Shown piece after piece: positions 45,049-54,805 of a DNA stretch of 62,821 nt. The stretch's first letter is position 1; each line of letters begins with the position of its first letter. The DNA is from Prochlorococcus sp. HOT208_60m_808M21. GTDB lineage: Bacteria; Cyanobacteriota; Cyanobacteriia; PCC-6307; Cyanobiaceae. The stretch spans positions 1-62,821 of the forward strand of contig MWOX01000124.1 in assembly GCA_002026005.1 (NCBI GenBank), read 5' to 3'. Both the position numbers and the translations under genes were made by a program. Under the pieces are notes generated by a model. It searched no databases. It saw only the letters and a program-made list of their open reading frames with translations, and had not been told where the DNA came from.

Positions 45049-46851
45049 TTAAAAAATATTTTGAAATTTCTTGAGAAATTCTTTATTGTCATAAACCTTT
45101 TTAATTTCGCCTTCATCTAGTTCAACTATTTTATCGCAATATCTTAAAGTAGATAATCGATGGGCAATCATTATAGTAGTAAGGTTTTTATTAGTTTTTG
45201 TATTAAAAATAGATTTCATTACTGATTTTTCTGTATTAAAATCTAAAGCACTCGTTGATTCATCAAGGATCAGTATTTCAGAATCACTATAAATTGCCCT
45301 GGATAAACCCAATCTTTGTTTTTGCCCTCCACTTAATTTAATTCCTTTATCACCAACAATCGTTTCATATCCATAAATAGTCTTGCGAATAAATTCATCT
45401 GCTTGTGCGATCTCTGCGGCCTTTATTGCTTTTTTAACATCTATTTTGTTTTTGGGAACGCAAAAAGCAATATTTTCTATTATTGATGAATCATATAGAA
45501 AGACATCTTGTGGGACAAGTGCAATATTGTTCTTCCATTTCCTTTTTATATAAATGTTTTTTTGATTAAAAATCTCTATATCATCTATTAAGATATTTCC
45601 CTTGCTTGGGGTAAGAATACCCATGAAGATATTAATTAATGTTGTTTTGCCGCTACCAGTTTTCCCAAATATCCCTATGTTTTCTCCTTTTTTGATTATT
45701 AAATTAATGTCTTTTGAAACGTTCTCATGATTTTCAGAATAAGAGAAATTTAAATTCCTTATTTTTATATCATTTTTAAATGAAAGCTTACCTCTGATAG
45801 AATTTTTTTCATTGCTTTTCAAACTAATTAGATACAGGATCCTGTCTAAAGGTTTGTTGTAAAAATATAGTAAAGACCAAGATTTATAAGAACTTTGCAT
45901 TGTTGGTAAAAGTTTTTGAGCCCCAAGAGCGAATGCTCCCAATAATGCAATTACATTTCCTGAATTGTTAATGTTAGAGTAAATGATTATCCCAGAAATA
46001 CCTATAAATAGAAGACCTATTCCTTCAAAAAGATACCTAGGAAATGTTGTTACAAATCCAGTCATACCTTGAAATTGTCTTAGATTGTAATTATTTATTT
46101 TGAACTTACTAGAGTAAAATTCATGGCTATTTGAAACAATAATTTCTTTAATAGCATTTAGACTGTCTTGTATAGTCCTCGTTAAACTATAATTTGCTTT
46201 TAGCTCATCCTTGCTATATTTCTCAACTCTTTTGTTTATAGATATCCCTAAAATTGCGTAAAGACTAGAAAAAAATACGACAGAAATGATTGTTATATAA
46301 AAGTTAAGTTTTAGTAATGATAAAATAATGCTAAAAGATAATATTATTGCTGTAGTAAGAGTAAGTAAATTTTCAAAGAAAAAGTTTGTTTTTTCAATGT
46401 TTGAAGTTAAATCTGTTAATAATTCACTACTATTTTTATTCAAAAAGAATGAATAGTCCTGATTAATTACTTTCTTATAAATTTTATTAGATATATAGTT
46501 TAGAAAAGAAATTCTAAATTTTGTATTTAACCATAAATTAACTATTCTTATTACGGTAGTTAAAAAAGTAATTCCTAAAAATAAAATTGTTGATATACGA
46601 ATTAATTCGTTTTCATTATTAATATTAAACGTAGTTATTAAGAAGGAAAAAGAGGATGAAATTTTACTTGTATTGGTTAATGATTCTAAAAATAACAACG
46701 CTGATCCGAGTGATACGAATTCAAAAAGACCATTAAAAATATTTATAAAAATTACGCCTACAAATTGATATCTTCTTTTTGGATCAAGAGCTTTAAATAA
46801 TAAAAATATAGATTTTAATAGCTTATGATTTTTGTTCATTTTTTTTAACAT
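45049..46851 (-). CDS. ABC transporter, PglK-type lipid-linked oligosaccharide flippase (second copy)
   Basis: A 600-residue half-transporter. About six membrane segments occupy the first 320 residues, including LGAFALGAQKLLPTMQSSY, the stretch shared with PglK and with the transporter at 27333-29099. The ATPase domain has Walker A GKTGSGKTT, Q-loop ALVPQDVFLYD, signature LSGGQKQRLGLSRAI, Walker B ILILDESTSALD and switch histidine MIAHRLSTL. Unlike the other copy its ATPase motifs are fully canonical. It should flip an undecaprenyl-linked glycan. It ends 7 bp from the end of the convergent glycosyltransferase gene. Confidence 0.9.
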   Translation of the reverse strand: MLKKMNKNHKLLKSIFLLFKALDPKRRYQFVGVIFINIFNGLFEFVSLGSALLFLESLTNTSKISSSFSFLITTFNINNENELIRISTILFLGITFLTTVIRIVNLWLNTKFRISFLNYISNKIYKKVINQDYSFFLNKNSSELLTDLTSNIEKTNFFFENLLTLTTAIILSFSIILSLLKLNFYITIISVVFFSSLYAILGISINKRVEKYSKDELKANYSLTRTIQDSLNAIKEIIVSNSHEFYSSKFKINNYNLRQFQGMTGFVTTFPRYLFEGIGLLFIGISGIIIYSNINNSGNVIALLGAFALGAQKLLPTMQSSYKSWSLLYFYNKPLDRILYLISLKSNEKNSIRGKLSFKNDIKIRNLNFSYSENHENVSKDINLIIKKGENIGIFGKTGSGKTTLINIFMGILTPSKGNILIDDIEIFNQKNIYIKRKWKNNIALVPQDVFLYDSSIIENIAFCVPKNKIDVKKAIKAAEIAQADEFIRKTIYGYETIVGDKGIKLSGGQKQRLGLSRAIYSDSEILILDESTSALDFNTEKSVMKSIFNTKTNKNLTTIMIAHRLSTLRYCDKIVELDEGEIKKVYDNKEFLKKFQNIF

Positions 46852-47038
46852 TTTTTTGATGAATTTTCTTGGGAATTAAAACTTTGTGATTATCTGAAAT
46901 GTATATTTTTTTATATACACTTTTTGAACTAATTTACCAAAAATAATAATTTGTCGATTTAAAAATATTACATACAAAATTTTAGTCAAATTTTGAGTTT
47001 ATTCCAATTTATGAGTTTAATAAAAATTTTTTATAGTC

Positions 47039-47968
47039 TCACAAATATGGATTAATTGGCAACTTTTTATATTTCCAATTACTTTTTTTAAGTTTCTCAA
47101 TAATTTCATGATTTGGTTTATCTTTAAAAAGTATCACTTCGCCTATTGAGTAGTTTAAAAAAGATAAATTACATAAAATATCCTTTAAAAAAATAATTGT
47201 TTTTAATTTAAAGCATATAAATCTTTCCTTAAGAGTTTTCGCATTAATAGAGATGTACTCTATATTTTTAAAATGATGATCATTTAAATTGTTAAATGCG
47301 ATATTCGTTTTATGCATGCCTAACAAAAGTTTTTCAAGTTCCCTTAAATTTATTGTGTAGATAAAATTTCCAACTTCTTCAAAACCATACTCATCTTTAT
47401 AAACTTTTTTTCTTAGAAATCTTTTTATCAAATTTTTTAACTTTACAAAACAAATTCTTAAAATATTGCCATAAGGGTAAGGATCATTGGGTTCAATAAT
47501 AACAACTCCTTTTTTGCAAACCCTGAAGGATTCATAAATAGCCAACCAAGGTCTTGGTAGATGATGTAAAGATTCTTTAATTAGAACGTAATCAAAACTA
47601 TTTGACTTGAAATCAAGATTCTCAGCATTTTGGCTGCTAAAAGAATCAATTAAACCTTTCTGATGTGCATCTTCAATTAAATTTGTATGCATATCACTAC
47701 AGTGGCAATTTACTCCATTTCTTTTTAACCATGCTGCTTCTGATCCATATCTACCGTCTCCAATTGTTAACCATTTCTCATTCTTTTGTATGAGTGGTCT
47801 TACTAGCCTAAGCATTCTATAATGTCTCCAATAATCCAAACTTTGCTGATCTAACCAGGAATTAGCAATTTTTGACTTCTCTTTATCTTCTTTATATTCT
47901 TGATATTGTTGGTCGTGCTTGTCGTAAAAAAAATCCATATAATTTATTAATTGATATCTATCCTTCAA
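47039..47968 (-). CDS. SAM-dependent methyltransferase
   Basis: A 309-residue protein of the Methyltransf_11 type. WLTIGDGRYGSEAAWLKR near residue 65 is motif I with Asp replacing the second acidic position, CHCSDMHTNL carries motif II, and SFDYVLIKESLHHLPRPWLAIYE is motif IV. GVVIIEPNDPYPYGN follows. The N-terminus (DYWRHYRMLRLV) is unusual and the C-terminal 120 residues are basic with hydrophobic patches. It is a single gene with free space on both sides (187 and 167 bp). Target unknown; a glycan or lipid-linked sugar is likely from context. Confidence 0.75.
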   Translation of the reverse strand: MKDRYQLINYMDFFYDKHDQQYQEYKEDKEKSKIANSWLDQQSLDYWRHYRMLRLVRPLIQKNEKWLTIGDGRYGSEAAWLKRNGVNCHCSDMHTNLIEDAHQKGLIDSFSSQNAENLDFKSNSFDYVLIKESLHHLPRPWLAIYESFRVCKKGVVIIEPNDPYPYGNILRICFVKLKNLIKRFLRKKVYKDEYGFEEVGNFIYTINLRELEKLLLGMHKTNIAFNNLNDHHFKNIEYISINAKTLKERFICFKLKTIIFLKDILCNLSFLNYSIGEVILFKDKPNHEIIEKLKKSNWKYKKLPINPYL

Positions 47969-48135
47969 ATATATGAATATAAAATTAATTTATCAAGAAT
48001 AAATCTAAAGAGTTTGATTATTATTATTTACTTTACTAACCAATTGAGTTTCAAAAGTAGTTTAATCAAAAAACTGTCTACAATTATTTTTAATGTTTTG
48101 GTTTTAGTTTAAAATTATGAAGAGTTTTATTAATT

Positions 48136-48765
48136 GTGATTAATAATAATTTCTTTTTTAAAGATTACGCTAACCAACTATCAAAGGCACTAGATTTAGT
48201 AAGTCAAGATCAAATTGATAATTTCTTTAATGTTTTTGATTCTTATTTTGGTAGCAAAGCAAATATTTATCTCTTAGGTAATGGGGGAAGTCAGGCAAAC
48301 GCACATCATATTTCAGGTGATTTTATTAAAACATTTTCCTTAGCAGGGCTAAAGCTGAAAATCTCTTGCCTAGCAGATAATGTTTGCCATTTAACGGCAG
48401 CAGCCAATGATCTCTCTTATGATGAAGCTTACTCGATTTTAATTGATAACCTAATAGATAAGGATGATCTATTAGTTTACTTATCAGGAAGTGGTAATTC
48501 TCTAAATTTAGTAAAGTGCGCTAGAAAGGCAAAATTAAGATTTATTAAACAGGCTGCTATTACAGGTTTTAATGGAGGAGCCTTGAATGACATAGTAGAC
48601 TATCCAATTCACATTAAGTTTAATGATATGGAAATCTGTGAGGACATACAATTATCTATTTTTCATTACATAAAGCAAAGATTGATCTTGAAATATTCAA
48701 ATAATTTTGATGATTTAGAACTACCTAAATACCAGAAAAGGACATTAGAGGATCTAATATCGTGA
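48136..48765 (+). CDS. gmhA: Sedoheptulose-7-phosphate isomerase
   Basis: A 209-residue SIS-domain protein. NIYLLGNGGSQANAHHISGDFIKTF carries the sugar-phosphate binding loop and histidines of GmhA, and DDLLVYLSGSGNS is the second SIS signature. GmhA converts sedoheptulose 7-phosphate to D-glycero-D-manno-heptose 7-phosphate. The start is GTG at 48136. It overlaps the kinase gene by 4 bp (GTGA), and two further steps of the GDP-heptose pathway follow, which makes the assignment strong. Confidence 0.9.
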   Translation: MINNNFFFKDYANQLSKALDLVSQDQIDNFFNVFDSYFGSKANIYLLGNGGSQANAHHISGDFIKTFSLAGLKLKISCLADNVCHLTAAANDLSYDEAYSILIDNLIDKDDLLVYLSGSGNSLNLVKCARKAKLRFIKQAAITGFNGGALNDIVDYPIHIKFNDMEICEDIQLSIFHYIKQRLILKYSNNFDDLELPKYQKRTLEDLIS

Positions 48766-49757
48766 TTTTTATTGGCAAGTCTCCATACAGGGTATCTTTG
48801 TTAGGCGGCGGTTCGGATTTGGACTGGTTTGTTAAAAAAGAAAAATTTGGTGTTTGTTTAGGATATTCTTTAGATAAATATTCTTATTCGGTTTTAAAAG
48901 TCTTACCATCAAGCTCAAAAAAAGGCATTTTAGAATATTCTGCTAGAGAAGAATATAAGAACCCTGAAGAGATTGTCCATCCAATTGTTAGGGAAGCTTT
49001 AAAATACTTTAAGACATCAAAATTCATAGAATTAAAAACTTTTGGATTTGCTTCTGGAGGATCAGGTTTAGGTGGATCTGCTTCTTTTCTTTTATCATTA
49101 ATAATTTCGTTATCAAAAGCCTTTGACTTGAAATTAACCAAAGATGAAATAATTGAATTAGCGTGTTACCTAGAAATATACAAATTGGAAAAACCTATTG
49201 GTAAACAAGATCAATATCTTTGTGCAAACAAAGGGTTTAATTCATACACTTTTTCAGATAATAATAAATGTACAAAAAAGAATAGTCTTTCAATTCAAAA
49301 AACTCAAACTTTAGAGAGATTATCAGAGAATTTTTATCTAATACCTAGTAATAAAACAAGAAATTCAGATTCTGTTTTGAAGAATATAAAAAGTAATCAA
49401 GAATCAACTGAAAAAATTATTGAAATAAGGGATATTGCATTAGGATTTATTGATTTTGAAGATGAAAGGGAATATAAGATAGAAGAATTTTTTCATAAAT
49501 CAATGAAGGATTCATGGTTAATAAAAAAATCTATGTCTTCAGTAATGTGCCCCTCATTGACGGAACAATATGAAGTTATTAATAAACTTATTCCCAACAA
49601 TTGGATAAGATTGATAGGAGCTGGTTACGGTGGTTATTTTCTAATTTCTTCAAAAATAGAGGAGGAAAAAATTCTAAATTTATCAACAAAAAATGGTTTA
49701 AAGGGAATTTTTAAAGCTAAACCCTCAAATGAAGGATTAAAAGAATTTATTATATGA
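48762..49757 (+). CDS. hddA: D-glycero-alpha-D-manno-heptose 7-phosphate kinase
   Basis: A 331-residue GHMP kinase. The N-terminus SPYRVSLLGGGSDLDWFV is typical of HddA and fucokinase-type kinases, GSGLGGSASFLLSLI is the ATP-binding GHMP motif 2, and LIGAGYGGYFLIS is motif 3. It phosphorylates heptose 7-phosphate at C1 with alpha configuration, leading to the GDP branch rather than ADP-heptose. It begins with GTG overlapping gmhA's stop and ends overlapping the fused gene by 4 bp (ATGA). Confidence 0.9.
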   Translation: MIFIGKSPYRVSLLGGGSDLDWFVKKEKFGVCLGYSLDKYSYSVLKVLPSSSKKGILEYSAREEYKNPEEIVHPIVREALKYFKTSKFIELKTFGFASGGSGLGGSASFLLSLIISLSKAFDLKLTKDEIIELACYLEIYKLEKPIGKQDQYLCANKGFNSYTFSDNNKCTKKNSLSIQKTQTLERLSENFYLIPSNKTRNSDSVLKNIKSNQESTEKIIEIRDIALGFIDFEDEREYKIEEFFHKSMKDSWLIKKSMSSVMCPSLTEQYEVINKLIPNNWIRLIGAGYGGYFLISSKIEEEKILNLSTKNGLKGIFKAKPSNEGLKEFII

Positions 49758-50998
49758 TTGCTAAGAAATATGATGTTGTTTTAGCTTGTGGAGGTTTCGG
49801 TACCCGTCTTAAAGAAATTACAAATGATACTCCAAAGCCTCTTTTCCCAATAGCTGGTAAAAGTACACTTGAAAGGTGTATCGAACAATTGGAGGATTAC
49901 AACTTTAAAAACGTAATTATAACGATTGGCTATAAAAGCAAAAAATTCTTAAAATTTATTGATGAATTAAATCAAAAATACAAAGTTGATATAGACATAT
50001 ATGTTGAAGAAAATCCTCTTGGTGAATGTGGAGCCCTTTGGGTAATTAAAGATAAGTTATGTAAGGATTTTGTTTTTATTAATGGCGACATAATTTTTTC
50101 TATTAATTTTAAAAAATTATGTCTTTTTCATAGACGACTATCCTCTAAATTGACCTTAGTTACCCATACAAGTGATCATCCTGATGATTCGGATTTAGTA
50201 TCTGTTCCCAACGGTACTTTAGTAGAAAAAATTTTTCTAAAAGGTCATGATACACATTCTGAAAAAAATGCCTATCTAGGTAATTCTGGTATTTTTATCA
50301 TTAATAAAGAAGTTTTAGATAAATTAAAAGCTCCCAAAGAAAAAGATTCAAAGTCAGTTTTTCATTTTATAGTTAAAAACTTTTTTGAATTAAAGATAAA
50401 TATTTATTCATATAACACAACCGAGTATATAAGAGACATGGGTACCCCAAAGAGATTAAATTTAGTTGCAGAAGATTTGTCTAAAGCGAAAGTTAATCGA
50501 AAGAATTATACAAATATTCAAAAAGCTTTATTTTTAGATCGAGATAACACTTTAATAAAATGCAGTATTGGTCAATATGTAATAAATAAGAATGAGATTG
50601 AAATCCTTTCTAAGAATATTGAAAAAATAATTCCAATATCTTTAGATTTTGATTTAGTTTGTTTAGTAACAAATCAACCTGTTATTGCAATGGGGAAAAT
50701 CAGTCTAAGAGAATTAGATGAAATAAATAGTACTGTGGTTAAATCTTGCTTATCAATGGGTTTGAAAATAGATATAGTTTCATTTTGTCCACATCATCCA
50801 CATAAAGGTTATGAAGGCGAAATTGAGATTCTTAAGTATGATTGTTTTTGTAGAAAACCTAATCCAGGACAGTTTTTTGAACAAGCCTTCTTAAGGAATA
50901 TAAATCTAAAAGATTCTCTAATGATTGGTGATTCAGACTATGATTTATTTGCTGCGCAAAATGCAGGTTGCAACTTCTTAAATGTTAATGATTTATGA
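49754..50998 (+). CDS. Fusion of heptose-1-phosphate guanylyltransferase and heptose-bisphosphate phosphatase
   Basis: A 414-residue bifunctional protein. Residues about 5-240 are a nucleotidyltransferase (LACGGFGTRLKEITNDTPKP, then FINGDIIFS) like HddC, which makes GDP-D-glycero-alpha-D-manno-heptose. Residues about 255-414 are a GmhB-like HAD phosphatase: FLDRDNTLI, LVTNQPVIAMG, the zinc-binding SFCPHHPH and DCFCRKP, and MIGDSDYDLFAA. In known GDP-heptose pathways hddC and gmhB are separate genes, and GmhB acts before HddC, so the fusion joins consecutive steps. Overlap with genes on both sides is 4 bp. Both active sites look intact. Confidence 0.88.
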   Translation: MIAKKYDVVLACGGFGTRLKEITNDTPKPLFPIAGKSTLERCIEQLEDYNFKNVIITIGYKSKKFLKFIDELNQKYKVDIDIYVEENPLGECGALWVIKDKLCKDFVFINGDIIFSINFKKLCLFHRRLSSKLTLVTHTSDHPDDSDLVSVPNGTLVEKIFLKGHDTHSEKNAYLGNSGIFIINKEVLDKLKAPKEKDSKSVFHFIVKNFFELKINIYSYNTTEYIRDMGTPKRLNLVAEDLSKAKVNRKNYTNIQKALFLDRDNTLIKCSIGQYVINKNEIEILSKNIEKIIPISLDFDLVCLVTNQPVIAMGKISLRELDEINSTVVKSCLSMGLKIDIVSFCPHHPHKGYEGEIEILKYDCFCRKPNPGQFFEQAFLRNINLKDSLMIGDSDYDLFAAQNAGCNFLNVNDL

Positions 50999-51978
50999 GT
51001 TATTCATTTTTTGGGACATGTTTCAATGACCATAAACATCTTTTTGATTGTTTAAAGTCTATTTTAAGTCAAACTATTTTGCCTAAAGAGATAATATTAG
51101 TTAATTCGGGAGAAGCAAATATTGAGCAAAATATCATTAATATGATTAACAAAGAAAGAATTAAGTTAATTTATATACATAGAAATTTGCCTCGAGTTAA
51201 GGCTCTTAATGTGGCACTTGATAAATCTTCTGCAGATTTTTCTTTCAGATTTGATACGAGATCGCGATTCTCAAAAGATTATGCAGAAAATGCTTTAAAT
51301 ATTCTGGGAGATGATAATTTAAAAATCTCTGTCGTTGGAGGAGTTCCATCAGCAGTAAGTATTTCTAGAAAATTTGAGTCAAAAATATGTGCCGAAATAA
51401 TGAATAGTTCTTATTTATATTTTTTCCCAAAGCATCGAAATTTTAATTATTGCGGTTATGCCTCTTCTATTTATTTAGGTTGTTTTGTTACTAATACTTT
51501 GAAAAAAATAAAATTTAATGAAAAAGAAGCTCTACTTTCAGAAGACTCACTAATCATTAATGATTTTTTAGGAAGAGGTTTTAAAGCCTATATTTCGCCA
51601 AGAATTAAACTTGAGTACGTTTGCAGATCATCATTTTTAAATATTTTAAAGCTATTCAATACATATGGATTTTGTAGAACTAATACAATATTGGTTTCAA
51701 ATAAATTATTTATTTCTAAAAGGCATTTTTTCGTTTTTCTTGCCTTAATAATAATTTTTTTAACCTTAGTTCAATTATCAATCTTATCTATAATTTATTT
51801 TCCAGTATTAATGATTGTTTTTAATTTTTGTTGTGAAGTTTATTTTTATAGAAAAAGAAATAATTTATTTGTTCCTATATATGGCACTTTATGTCAGTTC
51901 TCATGGATAATTGGATTTTTATGGGGTTTAATTAGTAGTTTTAAAGGAAATAACACAAAATCAAATTTTATATCTTGA
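50995..51978 (+). CDS. Glycosyltransferase family 2 with C-terminal membrane segments
   Basis: A 327-residue protein. The GT2 domain has SYSFFGTCFNDHKHLFDCL, KEIILVNSGEANI, RVKALNVALDKSSADFSFRFD with FDTRSRF in the DXD position, and the acceptor-region LLSEDSLI (ED). The last 80 residues hold two or three hydrophobic segments (FFVFLALIIIFLTLVQLSILS), giving an ExoA/ExoM-like membrane-bound transferase. It is coupled by ATGA to the GDP-heptose fusion gene, so it may be the heptosyltransferase of this unit, which is inference. It overlaps the following SDR by 4 bp. Confidence 0.82.
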   Translation: MSYSFFGTCFNDHKHLFDCLKSILSQTILPKEIILVNSGEANIEQNIINMINKERIKLIYIHRNLPRVKALNVALDKSSADFSFRFDTRSRFSKDYAENALNILGDDNLKISVVGGVPSAVSISRKFESKICAEIMNSSYLYFFPKHRNFNYCGYASSIYLGCFVTNTLKKIKFNEKEALLSEDSLIINDFLGRGFKAYISPRIKLEYVCRSSFLNILKLFNTYGFCRTNTILVSNKLFISKRHFFVFLALIIIFLTLVQLSILSIIYFPVLMIVFNFCCEVYFYRKRNNLFVPIYGTLCQFSWIIGFLWGLISSFKGNNTKSNFIS

Positions 51979-52916
51979 CTTCTGAAGCAATCGTTACTGG
52001 CGGAGCTGGTTTTATTGGAGCTAATATTGTTAAGGCACTTTTAGAAAGAGGCTTTAAAGTTCATGTTTTTGATAATTTATCTACTGGTAATCTTGATAAT
52101 CTGCCCTTAGATAAAATAAATTTTTGTAATATAGATTTAAAACAGAATTATAAAGATTGGCCTACTATTGAAGCATCTTGTATTTATCATTTAGCTGCTA
52201 ATGCTGATGTTAGAGGTGGAATAAATGATCATAATATTGATTTAAAAGAAAATTTGCTTGTAACTAAGAATGCTTGTGATTTTTCCTTGAAAAATAATAT
52301 TAAAAAGTTTGTTTTTGCAAGCAGTGCGACAGTATATGGAGAGCCAAATATATTCCCAACACCAGAAGAATGTACATCTAATCAAACATCCTTATATGGC
52401 GCAAGCAAAATGTCTTCTGAGGCATTTATTCAGGCCTATTCAAATTATAAATATTTTCAATCTACAATTTTCAGATTCGTTTCATGGATAGGTTATGGCT
52501 ACTCACATGGAGTTATTTATGATTTTGTTAAAAAATTATTAAACGACCCTTCTAAATTGGAAATACTTGGAAATGGCAAACAAATAAAATCTTATTTAGA
52601 TGTTAGAGATGGTGTAAAAGGAGTAATAAATATATCAGAATTGCATGATCAGAATTCTTCTGTCTTTAATCTTGGCCATTTTCAAACTATGAACGTAAGA
52701 AATCTTGCGGATATAGTTTGTGATGAAATGAATTTAAATAAAGTAGAATATCATTTTACAGGTGGAGAAAGAGGTTGGGTAGGAGATTCTCCATTAGTTC
52801 ATTTGGACACACAAAAAGCTAATAAATATGGTTGGGAGCCAGAAATTTCTATAGAGGATAGTATTAGAACTACCGTGAGATACTTACTATCTGAAGATTC
52901 GAAAAGATTTAGATGA
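51975..52916 (+). CDS. NAD-dependent epimerase/dehydratase, GalE-like SDR
   Basis: A 313-residue extended SDR with TGGAGFIGANIVKALLERG, VFDNLSTGNLDNL, HLAANADVRGG, the serine motif SSATVYGEP and YGASKMSSE (YxxxK). This matches UDP-glucose 4-epimerase-like proteins of polysaccharide clusters. As the last gene of the GDP-heptose unit it may instead epimerise or reduce a GDP-heptose derivative; the sequence does not decide. Start is TTG at 51975, overlapping the GT2 gene's stop (TTGA). It ends only 2 bp from the end of the convergent GT2 gene. Confidence 0.8.
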   Translation: MTSEAIVTGGAGFIGANIVKALLERGFKVHVFDNLSTGNLDNLPLDKINFCNIDLKQNYKDWPTIEASCIYHLAANADVRGGINDHNIDLKENLLVTKNACDFSLKNNIKKFVFASSATVYGEPNIFPTPEECTSNQTSLYGASKMSSEAFIQAYSNYKYFQSTIFRFVSWIGYGYSHGVIYDFVKKLLNDPSKLEILGNGKQIKSYLDVRDGVKGVINISELHDQNSSVFNLGHFQTMNVRNLADIVCDEMNLNKVEYHFTGGERGWVGDSPLVHLDTQKANKYGWEPEISIEDSIRTTVRYLLSEDSKRFR

Positions 52917-52918
52917 AT

Positions 52919-53737
52919 TTATAACAATAAGTCAATTAAGTTAGATTTGAATTTCTGGATTAAATAATAAAAAAAATAAATTCTAATGGGCAAGAAATAT
53001 TTAATTACAAAAACAGTTTTCCTAAATAAAGAAATATTTTTGTTCATAATCAAACCTTTAAATACTTTGCTAGATGGTTTAGTAGATGAAACACCATCCA
53101 AGAAAAATTTAACTAAAGGTGTTTTTATAAAAATTACATAATTAGCTTCATTTATTATTTGTCTTTTCCAATAACCATCTCCAATAATATTATATTTAGT
53201 TGAAAAATCAAACCTTCTAGCAAGATTATTTGACACTAGCATTGTTTGATGATTTGGTTCTAAAAAATTTAGCCAATGATTTATATTTTTTAGATTATTT
53301 CCAGGGAAATACCAATTAATTTTTTTGTTTGCAATAATATTCGCTTGTCCAAAAATTACGCTGTTCTCAATATTTATATTCAATGATTTTTCAAAGTAAA
53401 CTTTTAATGCATTACGATTAAAAAAAACATCACCGCTATTTAAGAAAATAATGAAATTACCACTCGATATATTTTTACCATAATTCATACATTGATAAAT
53501 ACCTTCAATATTTTTATCCTTTGAATTTATATGATTTATAAAAATTTTCTTATCTTCATCAAATTTAAGTTCAACAAATTTTTTATTGTTTTTATTAATT
53601 TTTTTATTAGAGCCATCTATTATAATCCATTCAATATTGAAATTTCTGTTTTGAGATTTTATACTATTAAGTGTTTTAATGAATTTTAAATGATCGTTCT
53701 TAGTAAGAGTTATTATAGAAATTTGAATATTACTCAT
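52919..53737 (-). CDS. Glycosyltransferase family 2, WcaA/colanic-acid type
   Basis: A 272-residue GT2. QISIITLTKNDHLKFIKTLNSI begins the domain, IEWIIIDGSNKK gives the nucleotide-binding acidic pair, NFIIFLNSGDVFFN replaces the usual DXD with SGD, and FLEPNHQTMLVSNNL follows. This pattern (LTKND..., LNSGD, HQTML) is typical of small transferases such as WcaA and WfaF-like proteins. Single minus-strand gene between two plus-strand genes. Sugar unknown. Confidence 0.82.
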   Translation of the reverse strand: MSNIQISIITLTKNDHLKFIKTLNSIKSQNRNFNIEWIIIDGSNKKINKNNKKFVELKFDEDKKIFINHINSKDKNIEGIYQCMNYGKNISSGNFIIFLNSGDVFFNRNALKVYFEKSLNINIENSVIFGQANIIANKKINWYFPGNNLKNINHWLNFLEPNHQTMLVSNNLARRFDFSTKYNIIGDGYWKRQIINEANYVIFIKTPLVKFFLDGVSSTKPSSKVFKGLIMNKNISLFRKTVFVIKYFLPIRIYFFYYLIQKFKSNLIDLLL

Positions 53738-53798
53738 TATGCTTGCCTAGATAAATTAGCTCGTTATATTAGATTGTTTAAAATAATAAGAAAATAAC

Positions 53799-54761
53799 AT
53801 GGGAGAAATTAAAGATCTACCTGTATTAATATTAGGATATAATAGACTTGAAAAATTAACTAGATGTATATCCACACTAGAGAAACAAGGAATAAAAAAA
53901 ATATATGTTTCTATTGATGGTCCAAAAAATGATTATGATAAAAAAATTCAAAAAAAAATCATTAATTTTTGCGGAAGAAGTAAGTCAGAATTAGATATTA
54001 AATTTAAAAATTTAGATAAAAATTATGGTTGCAGAAATGCGCCAATTAAAGGAATTTCATGGTTCTTTGAAGAAAATAAATATGGGGTTATTCTTGAAGA
54101 TGATGTAATTGTTTCAAAAAAATGTTTGCAATTATTTTCTTATTTGTTAGAAAAATATGTTTTAAAAAAAGATATAATGTCTATCTCATCATTTAATGAA
54201 TTTACAAATAAAGAAATAGAATCAATTTATAGTATTTCAGTTTTTCGAAGCTGGGGATGGGCAACATGGGCAGAAAAATGGAGGATTCATTTAGATTTTT
54301 TAAATAAGATTAGAAATTTAAGTATTTGGCAACTATATAATTTACTACCAGAAGAATTAAGGTTAATTGAAACAGCAGAAATCATAAAATCATGTCAATT
54401 AAATTTTTTAGATGCATGGGACTATGAATTCAATTTCTCTCACATAGTAAATAATAAAAAATCACTCACAATTGGAGGTATAAATAATTATGTATATGGA
54501 TTTGATGATTCTGCTACTCATACTCAAAATATTGAAAATATAGGTATAGATTTTGAATTATTTTGTGAGAGAAATATTTGTGAAAAAAAGATTTTGAAAT
54601 TAGAAAATAATAAACATATTTCAACTGTAGAAAAATGTGGGTTTTCGTGCGTAAAAAACAAAAATATTCTTTCTCATGCTAAAGATATCTTTAAATCAAT
54701 ATTTTTTTCTTTAGTTTTTTATCTAAGAAAGATTAAAAGAAATATGTATAAAAAATTCTAG
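53799..54761 (+). CDS. GT-A glycosyltransferase with WGWATW motif (second copy)
   Basis: A 320-residue protein. LPVLILGYNRLEKLTRCISTL, IYVSIDGPKN, NYGCRNAPIKGISWFFEE and GVILEDDVIVS (EDD metal motif) match the plan of the protein at 44088-45041. FRSWGWATWAEKW matches its CWGWATWKDRW. The N-terminal halves also share the IDGP and NxG segments, so the two are distant paralogues. A basic C-terminal tail is present. Sugar specificity unknown. Confidence 0.8.
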   Translation: MGEIKDLPVLILGYNRLEKLTRCISTLEKQGIKKIYVSIDGPKNDYDKKIQKKIINFCGRSKSELDIKFKNLDKNYGCRNAPIKGISWFFEENKYGVILEDDVIVSKKCLQLFSYLLEKYVLKKDIMSISSFNEFTNKEIESIYSISVFRSWGWATWAEKWRIHLDFLNKIRNLSIWQLYNLLPEELRLIETAEIIKSCQLNFLDAWDYEFNFSHIVNNKKSLTIGGINNYVYGFDDSATHTQNIENIGIDFELFCERNICEKKILKLENNKHISTVEKCGFSCVKNKNILSHAKDIFKSIFFSLVFYLRKIKRNMYKKF

Positions 54762-54805
54762 TGAATTAAATTAATGTATATTTTAATAATAGTTACTTTT
54801 CATAA

